From assembly GCA_002686835.1 (NCBI GenBank), contig NYYP01000027.1:1-40258 (forward strand): a stretch of 40,258 bases of DNA, read 5' to 3'. The notes under the pieces are model-generated. The model saw only the letters and a program-made list of their open reading frames with translations, searched no databases and had not been told where the DNA came from. The translations under genes and the position numbers were made by a program. Source of the DNA: Opitutia bacterium. Lineage in GTDB: Bacteria; Verrucomicrobiota; Verrucomicrobiia; Opitutales; Seribacteraceae. Below, one piece after another: positions 7,915 through 16,146 of this stretch (the stretch's first letter is position 1; the number at the start of each line of letters is the position of its first letter).

Positions 7915-8997
7915 ATGACCGCAAAAAAGAAAGTATCTTCCACAAACAAAAGCAAAACAACTAAGGCCAAGGCTGCTCCTGCCAAAGCGGTTGCCAAGAA
8001 AGCAGTTAAAAAAGCAACACCTGCCCAAAAGAAGACCGTCAATTCACCGGTTAAAAAAACTGCTGTAGCCAAAAAAGTTGCGGTTTCTAAAGCGAGAAAA
8101 CCCGCAAAAGCAAAAAAGCCTTCTTCCTCTAAAGCGGTTGCCAAGTCCCCGGTAAAGAAAACAACCAAAACTGCATCCACTAATCCAGCTAAAGTGAAGG
8201 GCAAAGCGACCCCCAAAAAAGGCTCAGTTAAAAAGGCTCCTGTTCAGAAGGAGGAGTCCAACACTATCAGTAAGGTTAAGGAAATTGTCAGTAAATCGAT
8301 AAAGAAGACCCTTAAAGAAGACAGCAAGGCAGAGAGTCATTCTTTCTCCTTTGATGATGTTATTGGATTTTTAAAATCGAAAAAGAAAGAGAAGCCCAAA
8401 AAGCAAGCTAAGCAAAAACCTGATAGTACCAAGGTTACTAAAGTTCAAAAGACAAAGGAGGCAAAGACAGCTAAGTTAAAGAAACTTACCACCGCTTCGA
8501 TTGATGATATTCTAGGTTTTGGAGCTCCAGTCGTTGGGGTTAGCCGACCAGTGCGGGATGAATCAAAAGTGCCCAAGCAATGGCTTCCCTATTACAATGC
8601 TTTGATGTCTTTGAGAACCGCACTCAAAGGTTCTTTGGGCGAAAGGTCGAGTGAAACAATCGGTGCTTCCGCTCGTGAGTCCGGAGAGTTATCGATTAAT
8701 TCAAGCGATGCTGGTACCGAAACCTTTGACCGTGACCTTGCTCTTTCGATGGTTGCCAATGATCAGGAAGCCTTGGAGGAAATTGAGGATGCCATTGACC
8801 GGATATTTGCAGGCACCTATGGTGTATGTTTAGAGACTAAAAAACCCATCAATAAAAACCGGCTCAAGGCAGTTCCCTTTACCCGTTTTTCGGTGGAGGG
8901 ACAAAATCAGTTTGAGCGTGGGAAAATTAAGGAAAGGGACTTAGGTGCCGGTTCTTTTGCCACCTTGGCAGATTCGACCATGGGTGAAGAGGACTGA
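7915..8997 (+). CDS. DksA/TraR-like protein with histone H1-like lysine/alanine-rich N-terminus
   Basis: This encodes 360 residues. Residues 1 to ~105 are Lys/Ala/Pro-rich (KKK, KAK, AVAKK, SPVKK), like bacterial H1-type DNA-binding tails, followed by another basic stretch up to ~190. The last ~110 residues look like a DksA/TraR domain. They include the helical pair (DRDLALSMVANDQEALEEIEDAIDRI) and the degenerate finger YGVCLETKKPINKNRLKAVP. The zinc-finger Cys are lost except one. DksA-type proteins bind RNA polymerase in the secondary channel. A gene of this type between ileS and lspA occurs in other phyla, which supports the call. Two short copies of DD(V/I)(I/L)GF sit at residues ~147-152 and ~197-202. 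The ATG at 7915 is preferred to an upstream TTG overlapping ileS. Regulatory function is inferred. Confidence 0.75.
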   Translation: MTAKKKVSSTNKSKTTKAKAAPAKAVAKKAVKKATPAQKKTVNSPVKKTAVAKKVAVSKARKPAKAKKPSSSKAVAKSPVKKTTKTASTNPAKVKGKATPKKGSVKKAPVQKEESNTISKVKEIVSKSIKKTLKEDSKAESHSFSFDDVIGFLKSKKKEKPKKQAKQKPDSTKVTKVQKTKEAKTAKLKKLTTASIDDILGFGAPVVGVSRPVRDESKVPKQWLPYYNALMSLRTALKGSLGERSSETIGASARESGELSINSSDAGTETFDRDLALSMVANDQEALEEIEDAIDRIFAGTYGVCLETKKPINKNRLKAVPFTRFSVEGQNQFERGKIKERDLGAGSFATLADSTMGEED

Positions 8998-9033
8998 GCC
9001 TCTCTCCTTTTTTTAGCTTACTCTTTTTCTGTT

Positions 9034-9573
9034 TTGGCCAGATATTTTAGGTTGTGGATTGTATTGGTTGGGGTATTGGCCCTCGATCAGTGGACCAAGA
9101 CATGGGTGGTAAATCATGCGGTTGAATTACGAAGAAATCCAATAGTTGTGGTTGATGGATTGGACGGTCCACAAGCCTTGCTTGAATTTACCTATGTTAC
9201 CAATCCCGGTGCAGCATGGAGTCTATTCTCCGACTATCCTGGAGCTCTCACTCTGTTAGCTATTCTTGCCCTTGTTTGTATTTTCTTTTTTCGTAAACAT
9301 CTGGAGCTTTTCCGACACTCGCTACAGTTTGTATTTGGTTCAATTTGTGGAGGGATTCTTGGTAACCTGGGTGATCGATTATTTCGCCAACCAGCAGAAG
9401 TTGTGGACTTTATCGATGTATTTCTGCCTTTGATAGAATATGACTACCCAATTTTTAACATCGCAGACTCGGCGATTTTTATTGGGGCTATTTTCTATTT
9501 GTTTATCGGGCTGAAGGATTCGAAAAGTAAAGGTAGTTCTCAGAATATTGCTGAGCAGAAAATATCCTCTTAA
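9034..9573 (+). CDS. lspA: lipoprotein signal peptidase (signal peptidase II)
   Basis: This encodes 179 residues and four membrane helices. LspA cleaves signal peptides of diacylated prolipoproteins at the inner membrane. The family signatures are LDQWTKTWVV near the N-terminus, TYVTNPGAAWSLFSD, the first catalytic Asp region GNLGDRL...VVDFIDVF, and the second, FNIADSAIFIGA. The start is TTG at 9034 because no ATG/GTG gives the conserved first helix. It is 36 bases after the DksA-like gene, so probably in the same transcript as ileS. Its clients in this window include the LysM lipoprotein (35862-36593). Confidence 0.93.
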   Translation: MARYFRLWIVLVGVLALDQWTKTWVVNHAVELRRNPIVVVDGLDGPQALLEFTYVTNPGAAWSLFSDYPGALTLLAILALVCIFFFRKHLELFRHSLQFVFGSICGGILGNLGDRLFRQPAEVVDFIDVFLPLIEYDYPIFNIADSAIFIGAIFYLFIGLKDSKSKGSSQNIAEQKISS

Positions 9574-9608
9574 TGATAAAAGAGGGGAATGAGTCTACCT
9601 CAATCCAT

Positions 9609-10487
9609 TCATTCAATATTCATTACTTGTTCACGAATCTTTTCAATTTCCACTTTAGCATCAATCACAAGGCTGGAAACATTGGACTGCACAGACTTTG
9701 AACCAAGGGTATTAAATTCCCGTCCCATTTCCTGCACAATAAATTCCAACTTTCGCCCGATTGGCTTGGTATGGTTTAACCCAGATTCAAATTGTTCAAG
9801 GTGACTGTGGATTCGAGTGATTTCCTCGGAAATATCTGACTTTTCTGAAAATACAGCAAACTCCCGACGGACCGCCTCATTTTCACAATCAATTTCCAGA
9901 CCACTTTCCGATAATCTCTGAAGTAATTTATCTCTCCATGCACTTGCGATTCCCTTGGATTGCTGCTCGATTTGATAAACGAAATCCCGTAGGGTTTTGC
10001 ACCGAATAACCAAGTCTTTTGATAGCGAGAGACCTTCCTTTTTTCTCATGGTAATCATCTCACTAAGGGCAAGTTCTGTCGAATGAACCAAAATTTCTTC
10101 GATATTCTCCAAAGGGGGCAATATTACTTCGCGAGGGGAGGATGAGACAATCCTTTGAATAAGATCAATTGTAGGAGCGTAGGGCACCTCGCCGAGTTCG
10201 CACAGTTTTTTTAAAACTTCCAAATGATCGTTTACCTTATGGAACTGATCGCCAGAAGATTCCAAGGTGAGAGCACTTGGTGGATGGATAAGAATCGACA
10301 GTCTAATCCTGCCTCTATCCGCACGGGTTCGTATGATTTCTTGCCCCTTTTTTTCAAAGAATTGCCATTCTTTGGGGCCGTGAAGTAAGAACTCAAATCC
10401 TTTCTTGTTGACGGATGAAATCTCGATGACCCCTGTATGATTGGGCAGTCGAATTTCTGCCCGCCCATATCCTGTCATACTTTTCAT
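9609..10487 (-). CDS. yicC: YicC family endoribonuclease
   Basis: This encodes 292 residues, the normal length of the YicC/YloC family. It begins with the near-invariant [11 protein letters not shown] and ends in the conserved block with [21 protein letters not shown] and [17 protein letters not shown]. Members from E. coli and Bacillus are ribonucleases active on RNA, with the C-terminal DUF1732 as part of the fold. The start ATG overlaps the trpB stop by 4 bases (ATGA), so the two are probably translationally coupled. It converges on lspA across a 35-base spacer. Confidence 0.93.
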   Translation of the reverse strand: MKSMTGYGRAEIRLPNHTGVIEISSVNKKGFEFLLHGPKEWQFFEKKGQEIIRTRADRGRIRLSILIHPPSALTLESSGDQFHKVNDHLEVLKKLCELGEVPYAPTIDLIQRIVSSSPREVILPPLENIEEILVHSTELALSEMITMRKKEGLSLSKDLVIRCKTLRDFVYQIEQQSKGIASAWRDKLLQRLSESGLEIDCENEAVRREFAVFSEKSDISEEITRIHSHLEQFESGLNHTKPIGRKLEFIVQEMGREFNTLGSKSVQSNVSSLVIDAKVEIEKIREQVMNIE

Positions 10488-11746
10488 ATTTGGGGTGTCT
10501 GAGGCAAACCACTAACCCCCATGAGTCGTGCTGCTTCCATGGCATCTTTGTCTCCTCTCCCGCTAAGGTTTACGCAAAGCAATTGGTCCTTATTCATTTC
10601 TTTTGCCCGTTTAAATGCATGAGCAAGACCGTGGGAAGTTTCCAGTGCGGGAAGAATACCTTCGGTTGAGGATAATCTTTGGAAAGCTTCGAGGGCAGCC
10701 CCGTCACCAGCATGAGCAAATTCGATTCTGTCAAGGTCCCGGTAATACGCATGCTCCGGTCCAATCGCAGCATAGTCCAGACCGGCAGAAACTGAGTGGG
10801 TCGGATTGATTTGCCCTTCTGAATTTTGCAGGATCCAGGTTTTACAACCCTGTAAAACGCCTAGTTTTCCACCTTCAAAACGGGCCGCATGATCACCCTC
10901 GTTGAGTGATTTCCCTCCTGCTTCAACTCCGGTCAGCCGAACACTGGGTTCCTCAAGAAAATCAAAAAAGAAACCAATTGCATTACTACCTCCACCCACA
11001 CAGGCAATCATTTCATCGGGCAACCGACCCTCTAATTCAAGGAACTGTCTTTTAGTTTCTTCACTGATTACCCGGTGGAAATCACGCACCATCCCTGGGT
11101 AAGGGTGTGCTCCGAGGGCGGATCCAAGGATGTAGTGGGTGGACCGTACATTGGTAACCCAATCTCTCATGGCTTCATTAATGGCCTCTTTAAGGGTTTT
11201 GCTGCCTGCTTCCACACCATGTACTTCAGCTCCACTGAGACGCATCCGAAAAACATTAAGTGCTTGTCTGCGCATATCCTCGGCACCCATGTAGATTTTG
11301 CACTCCAAACCAAATTTTGCACAAACTGACGCCGTGGCAATACCGTGTTGGCCTGCGCCAGTCTCTGCAATAATACGCTTTTTTCCCATTCTTTTCGCAA
11401 GAAGAGCCTGTCCGAGTGCGTTATTGATTTTATGAGCACCCGTATGCAGGAGGTCCTCCCGTTTTAAGTAGATTTTTGCACCACCGATTTCTTTGGTCAG
11501 GCGTTCTGCGAAGTACAATTCGGTAGGTCGACCGGCAAATTCTTTAAGCAATCGGTTTAATTCTTCTTGAAAAGACGGGTCTGATTTGGCTTCGAGATAA
11601 GAATCATTTAATTCCTTAAGCGGATGGTAGAGGGTTTCAGGTACATAGCTTCCCCCGTATGGACCAAATCGCCCCTTTTCATCGGGCAAAGAAAAACGGT
11701 CAGGCATGGACTTAGGCAGGGGGAGGTCTGGAGATTCAACTGACAT
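10484..11746 (-). CDS. trpB: tryptophan synthase beta chain
   Basis: This encodes 420 residues, slightly longer than the usual ~400 because of a 20-residue N-terminal lead. It joins indole and serine to make tryptophan using pyridoxal phosphate. Landmarks are [33 protein letters not shown] with the PLP-binding Lys, [12 protein letters not shown], the phosphate-binding [12 protein letters not shown] and C-terminal LSGRGDKD. This is the TrpB1 (alpha-interacting) type, but no trpA or other trp gene is in the window. It is followed by yicC with a 4-base overlap. Divergent from kdsB, with a 76-base intergenic spacer. Confidence 0.97.
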   Translation of the reverse strand: MSVESPDLPLPKSMPDRFSLPDEKGRFGPYGGSYVPETLYHPLKELNDSYLEAKSDPSFQEELNRLLKEFAGRPTELYFAERLTKEIGGAKIYLKREDLLHTGAHKINNALGQALLAKRMGKKRIIAETGAGQHGIATASVCAKFGLECKIYMGAEDMRRQALNVFRMRLSGAEVHGVEAGSKTLKEAINEAMRDWVTNVRSTHYILGSALGAHPYPGMVRDFHRVISEETKRQFLELEGRLPDEMIACVGGGSNAIGFFFDFLEEPSVRLTGVEAGGKSLNEGDHAARFEGGKLGVLQGCKTWILQNSEGQINPTHSVSAGLDYAAIGPEHAYYRDLDRIEFAHAGDGAALEAFQRLSSTEGILPALETSHGLAHAFKRAKEMNKDQLLCVNLSGRGDKDAMEAARLMGVSGLPQTPQI

Positions 11747-11822
11747 AATATAGTAATCAGTTTAGTCAGCTATTTGCTTGCGACAACCCAAGAAGTTACC
11801 CAAAACAAGGCAATCGATCTTT

Positions 11823-12557
11823 ATGGCTGATTCTTCCTCATTACCAACCATTATTGTACCTGCCAGATTGGCATCCTCACGTTTTCCCCGGAAATTACTG
11901 GCTGATGCAGGCGGGGTACCTTTAATCCTAAGAACGGCAATGCGCTTGGCCGAACAGGTGCCGGAGTATGAATTAATCTTTGCTGTTGATGGGAAGGAAT
12001 TAGCCAAGCCATTGCAGCAAAATGGATTTTACTGTATTTTTTCTGACCCTGAGTTGCCCTCAGGTACTGATCGTATTGCATTTGCTAACCAGACTTTGCA
12101 ACGGGAGGAGGTTTTAAATGTGCAAGCTGATGAACCCATGGTCACAAGAGACCACATAACAGCTTTGACTAGAGGATTAAGAAAAAAAGGGGCTGATCTG
12201 GCCACCTTAGCTACCCCCTTTTACAAATCCAAAGACTTTAAAGACCCCAATCAGGTAAAGGTGGTGATTGACCGCGATGGATTTGCCCTGTTTTTTTCAC
12301 GCAGCCCCGTGCCCTATGATCGTGACAGCCAAAGAGATATACCGCAAGCTGCTTTCAAGCATCTTGGGTTATATGGGTATCGCCGAACATTTTTGAATGA
12401 ATTTATCAAATTACCCCATGGGGTCTTGGAAAATCTGGAAAAACTTGAGCAGTTACGTGCTTTAGAAAATGGAAAGCGAATTTCTGTAGAGGTTGTCGAT
12501 CAAGGAACAATTGGGGTGGATACGGAAGAGGATCTTGCTTTGTTATCATTCCAATAA
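11823..12557 (+). CDS. kdsB: 3-deoxy-manno-octulosonate cytidylyltransferase (CMP-KDO synthetase)
   Basis: This encodes 244 residues, close to the family's ~248. It activates KDO with CTP for lipopolysaccharide core synthesis in the cytosol. The nucleotide-binding start PTIIVPARLASSRFPRKLL, the NVQADEPMV motif with metal-binding Asp, FFSRSPVPYDRD, HLGLYGYRRTFL, LEKLEQLRALENG and the GVDTEEDL end are all typical. The frame is open to a TTG at 11778, but ATG 11823 gives the correct N-terminus. It precedes the LptF/G-type permease gene by 14 bases, a sensible envelope pair (make KDO, then export LPS). Confidence 0.95.
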   Translation: MADSSSLPTIIVPARLASSRFPRKLLADAGGVPLILRTAMRLAEQVPEYELIFAVDGKELAKPLQQNGFYCIFSDPELPSGTDRIAFANQTLQREEVLNVQADEPMVTRDHITALTRGLRKKGADLATLATPFYKSKDFKDPNQVKVVIDRDGFALFFSRSPVPYDRDSQRDIPQAAFKHLGLYGYRRTFLNEFIKLPHGVLENLEKLEQLRALENGKRISVEVVDQGTIGVDTEEDLALLSFQ

Positions 12558-12571
12558 GGGCCTGAAAGGTT

Positions 12572-13720
12572 ATGGTCTCATCCAAGATAATTCACCGCTA
12601 TGTCCTTCGGGAAATTTTGGCTTCCACCATTTTATGCACATTTATCCTTACCATCATTCTTTTGTATGGAAACCTATCCAAGCATGATGAGGATTTGTTC
12701 CGTGCACTTTCCGTTTCCCCGTTGATTTTTCTTGAACTCATATCCCTGATGTTGCCCTTTGCTCTATCCCTTGGGTTGCCTTTTGGTTTTTCTTTGGGTG
12801 TGATATTTTGTGTGGGTAGGTGGTCAGCAGACCGTGAGGTTCTGGCCATGCAATCGCTGGGTATGAGACGGGCTTCCTGGACAAATCCTATTTTAATATC
12901 TTCCTTGGTCGTTTCTTTAATAGGAATTTTTGCTTCTTTGCATTGGTCTCCCATTGCCCGTGGTGCCTTTGAGCACAGGATCAGGGAGATTGCATGGCAT
13001 GACTTTCAAAACTGGATTGATAGCGGTCGGGAAATTGGGTTTAAGATTGACCAGAAAGAAGGAAAAAATCTCATCGGAGGTCTCGACACCGGATTGCATG
13101 AAAAATTAGAAAAAGCTTCTCTCTTAATTGGCCATGGCGACACAAATGAGTGGAGGAATGTTCGAATTTTGTTGTGGGGGAAGGATCGCGATTTGCTCGC
13201 AATTATGCATGCAAAAAGATCAACTGTGGTGAAAGACCGAGAAGCTGGGGCAATTGAACTTTTTCTTTACGATGTGGATTATGAATCTTTTGAGAAAAGG
13301 AATGAAAAAGGTAGTCAAAAGTCCAACTTTGTGTCTTTTCAAAAATGGAAAAAACCGATGAAGTTTATTATTGATTCACCAAGTATTGAGAAAGATATCA
13401 AGAGGTTGCCCCTGCTGGCATTCCTAAAAAAGATAAACGATAGTAGTTTAGATGAAAAAAGCTACATTCGTGGGCTTAATCATTTTAATAAATACGCATC
13501 GATCGGATGTTCACCTATTTCACTTTGTCCCTTGCTTATATTTGTAGCAATTCGAAGAGGACGGAGGGAAACCTATGCCAATCTATTTATTGGAGTTTTG
13601 ATATGTCTTCTTTATTTCACTTTGGGCACAGGTCTGGGCGAAGTGATCGGAGCCCATGGTTATGGTTGGTGGTTGAGCAATCTTTTTGCAATTTTTACAG
13701 GATTTTTTGTATTAAAATGA
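12572..13720 (+). CDS. LptF/LptG-family permease (YjgP/YjgQ)
   Basis: This encodes 382 residues. LptF and LptG form the membrane part of the LptB2FG ABC exporter that pulls lipopolysaccharide out of the inner membrane. The pattern fits. Three N-terminal membrane helices (starting IIHRYVLREILASTILC) carry the family region SVSPLIFLELISLMLPFALSLGLPF and the conserved cytosolic SADREVLAMQSLGM coupling segment. A ~170-residue periplasmic domain follows, then three C-terminal helices. Whether it is LptF or LptG cannot be settled by eye. A second partner gene is not in the window. It is downstream of kdsB and probably co-transcribed. Confidence 0.85.
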   Translation: MVSSKIIHRYVLREILASTILCTFILTIILLYGNLSKHDEDLFRALSVSPLIFLELISLMLPFALSLGLPFGFSLGVIFCVGRWSADREVLAMQSLGMRRASWTNPILISSLVVSLIGIFASLHWSPIARGAFEHRIREIAWHDFQNWIDSGREIGFKIDQKEGKNLIGGLDTGLHEKLEKASLLIGHGDTNEWRNVRILLWGKDRDLLAIMHAKRSTVVKDREAGAIELFLYDVDYESFEKRNEKGSQKSNFVSFQKWKKPMKFIIDSPSIEKDIKRLPLLAFLKKINDSSLDEKSYIRGLNHFNKYASIGCSPISLCPLLIFVAIRRGRRETYANLFIGVLICLLYFTLGTGLGEVIGAHGYGWWLSNLFAIFTGFFVLK

Positions 13721-13843
13721 TAAGGGGCAATGATTTTGACGATTTATCCCTTTACTTCCTCAAAAAATATGAAGATTGTTGTATCATAAAGAGTAGTTTT
13801 GTTAATATTATCTAAGATAGTTAACACAATCCAGTCCCTGTTT

Positions 13844-15844
13844 ATGAAAATCATTAAATTAAGCCCGTTATTCTACCCGATCTTTTTTCTCATCCCTGCT
13901 TTTCTTTATGCAAATGTAGGTGGTGCATCAGGGTCTAATATTTTCACCATTGCTGAAGGCAACTACTCTGATCCCACTTACAAGATCGTGAGTGCTGCTT
14001 CCCTTGGTGACCCTGTTTTTTCTGGCTCAGTATCTTCTTCTTCCAACTCGGATAAAAATATTACTTTCGCGACCGGCACCGACGAAAATAACAATACCAC
14101 TTATCCCTTCTTTGCGGCTGGTTCTTTTAAGCCAGATGTTCAACTTCCAGAAGTAAATCTTTCAGTAACGGTGGGCTCGGGGGCTGTGTCTTCGATTACA
14201 GCACCCACTTATCGAAATATGTTTCAAGCCTCTGGAGTCGGGTTCACCAATGCTCCTGAAGTCATTATCTCGCCATCGGATGGTGGTGGCGACACGGCAA
14301 CTGCGACTGCGAGCATTAATGCAGATGGTAAGGTAACAGGTTTTACCATCACAGCTGGAGGTACCGCCTATACAACAGCTCCTGATGTCACCATCGTGGG
14401 TGGTCCCCATTTTGCCCGTGTCGCGGATGAAACAAGTCAGTATTACGGAAGATGTTTTTTAATCACCAACAATAGCCGAACAAACCTGACTTTAGATATG
14501 TCCAACCTTGCTGACGGAGAAAGTACAAATGTTTCTACCTATTTCCCCGATGGAACATCTGTTGAGGTGATCCCTGCAGCTACACTTGGTACGATATTTG
14601 GAGCTTACTATGCACCCACAAATTGGGGGTCAGCAACGAGTTGGCGTGGAACTACCGGAAATACTGTGGACTGGGTGTATGTTTATGATCCTTCACTTGG
14701 TGGTTACACGAAGTATGTCCACATTGCAGGGAGCAACTTATACGGGTGGTATTCTCGAGACAAAAGATATGGTGTTAAATGTAATAATACCGTGGTTTAT
14801 CCAGATGAAGCGTTTATTATTGCCCGCAGAAGCTCGAACACAGTTACCTTAGAATCAGCAATTAATTTCGACGATACCCCTACGCAAATTTATCTACCCG
14901 CTGAAAATAATTCATTTATTGCGAACAATCCATTTGGTATGGATCTACTTTTAACTGAGATTATACCTTCAACGGAGATTGCAGACAGTGGAAATGCAAA
15001 ATTTCGTGCTGGAGATTCTTCTGATGATACAGATATGGATTCCATCACAGTTTTAGCGGGATCTACCTGGAAAAAGTATTGGTATAAATCCGGGGTCAAT
15101 TCTGGGATTACTACCCTAATGAAGGCGGGGGCAAAAAACCCTGGCGGTGCTATTGCCGCGAGTGACTTGTTCATCGGTTCGGGTTCAGTCACTGCTTTAG
15201 CAAGCTGTACAAATGCAGCTGGCACATCACTAGTTACCAATTATAATGATGGAAATTATACTAAGATTTCCATTTCAGGGACGACTGCTAATCTTACTGG
15301 TTTCACTGTTACTTTATCTAACATTCAGGGCTACATGCTCAGTGATGATGGAGCAAATGAGTTAAATGCGACCACACTCCAGACTGTCGATACCAATGGA
15401 ACTGGTTCTGTTGTTTACTCCAATATTTCTGGCAACTTTGAAGTTGTTGGAGGAGGTTCTGGTTACATTGTTGTAGAAAAGCAGCGTGATGTTAATTTCA
15501 AGAATGAAGGATCACCTGCTTGGAGTATCGGAAATGTAGGTGCAGGTTATGATACCTCCAGTTCCACAGCAACCTGGTATGCAATAGGAGGTGGAGGATC
15601 TGGAGGAAAGGGCACAGTTACTACCAATGGTTCGGGGCAGTATTCGAGCTTTGGTCTTACTGCGGGAGGATCTGGCTACACCTCAGCTCCGCAAATCATC
15701 ATTTCCGGAGGTGGTTGGCGATATACTGATAGTTCCTCACAAGATGATGTTGTTGTTGGTTCGTCTGACGGTCTTATAATTTACCGGGATGCCAATAGCG
15801 GAGTTAAGACTTTTATTGAGGCAAATAATCCAACTGCCGAGTAA
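13844..15844 (+). CDS. secreted TIGR02597-type protein with YTSAP-type glycine repeats
   Basis: This encodes 666 residues. ATG 13844 gives a clean signal peptide (MKIIKLSPLFYPIFFLIPAFLYA, cut before NVGG), so I prefer it to an open frame from 13799. The architecture resembles the paralogous TIGR02597 family of Verrucomicrobia: an early SLGDPVFSGSVSS segment, YYGRCFLITNNSRTNLTLD, VIPAATLGTIFG, VDWVYVYDP, and YPDEAFIIARRSSNTVTLE. Two inserts have the pattern GxGYTSAPxVxI with Gly/Thr-rich strands, one near residues 115-190 and one near the C-terminus (GGSGYTSAPQIIISGG). Other parts are not recognised. It has no PEP-CTERM or LPXTG end. Function is unknown; an outer-surface or extracellular protein is likely. 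Family recognition is from memory of the motif order. Confidence 0.65.
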   Translation: MKIIKLSPLFYPIFFLIPAFLYANVGGASGSNIFTIAEGNYSDPTYKIVSAASLGDPVFSGSVSSSSNSDKNITFATGTDENNNTTYPFFAAGSFKPDVQLPEVNLSVTVGSGAVSSITAPTYRNMFQASGVGFTNAPEVIISPSDGGGDTATATASINADGKVTGFTITAGGTAYTTAPDVTIVGGPHFARVADETSQYYGRCFLITNNSRTNLTLDMSNLADGESTNVSTYFPDGTSVEVIPAATLGTIFGAYYAPTNWGSATSWRGTTGNTVDWVYVYDPSLGGYTKYVHIAGSNLYGWYSRDKRYGVKCNNTVVYPDEAFIIARRSSNTVTLESAINFDDTPTQIYLPAENNSFIANNPFGMDLLLTEIIPSTEIADSGNAKFRAGDSSDDTDMDSITVLAGSTWKKYWYKSGVNSGITTLMKAGAKNPGGAIAASDLFIGSGSVTALASCTNAAGTSLVTNYNDGNYTKISISGTTANLTGFTVTLSNIQGYMLSDDGANELNATTLQTVDTNGTGSVVYSNISGNFEVVGGGSGYIVVEKQRDVNFKNEGSPAWSIGNVGAGYDTSSSTATWYAIGGGGSGGKGTVTTNGSGQYSSFGLTAGGSGYTSAPQIIISGGGWRYTDSSSQDDVVVGSSDGLIIYRDANSGVKTFIEANNPTAE

Positions 15845-15868
15845 TATAAGGGGTTGCGAATTAACATT

Positions 15869-15900
15869 ATTACTCATTTTAGAGTAATTCTTTTATCCTT
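15869..15900 (+). terminator. probable terminator after the TIGR02597-type gene
   Basis: ATTACTC (15869-15875) and GAGTAAT (15882-15888) form a perfect 7-bp stem with a 6-base loop, followed by a T-rich run (TCTTTTATCCTTTT), 24 bases after the stop codon. The stem is AT-rich, so strength is uncertain. Confidence 0.5.
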
Positions 15901-15960
15901 TTAAGAGTATTGTAAATCAAGGTCTGTTGACTACTTAGAATTAATTTCCACCCCTATATT

Positions 15961-15991
15961 TTGGTGAGATAGCTTACATTGGTGCGAGATA
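15961..15991 (+). repeat. short imperfect direct repeat
   Basis: TTGGTGAGATA (15961-15971) and TTGGTGCGAGATA (15979-15991) repeat with an 18-base offset in the 302-base spacer (15845-16146) between the TIGR02597-type gene and the convergent giant gene. Could be a protein site or chance. Apart from this and the two hairpins listed, I see nothing else in this spacer. Confidence 0.25.
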
Positions 15992-16068
15992 AATTAGAAT
16001 AATTTCTGCAAAATTAGAGATTTTAATTCTCAGAAAGCCTGTGTTCAACCATCTCCTTAATACATACT

Positions 16069-16101
16069 TTTGGGATGAAGCAGTTTTTGCTTTATTCCAA
16101 A
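16069..16101 (+). terminator. 14-bp hairpin with two G.U pairs, strand-biased
   Basis: Bases 16069-16082 and 16088-16101 pair over 14 positions with a 5-base loop. Two of the pairs are G.T (G.U in RNA), so the stem is continuous only in RNA made from the plus strand. In minus-strand RNA those two become A-C mismatches. It lies 45 bases beyond the giant gene's stop and 225 bases after the plus-strand gene. Back-up terminator, RNA end-protector or a small RNA element are possible. No U-tract follows. Confidence 0.4.
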
Positions 16102-16146
16102 CCAATGCTCAGGCAATGAGCTAAAGGTTTTACAAGTTGATGCTTA

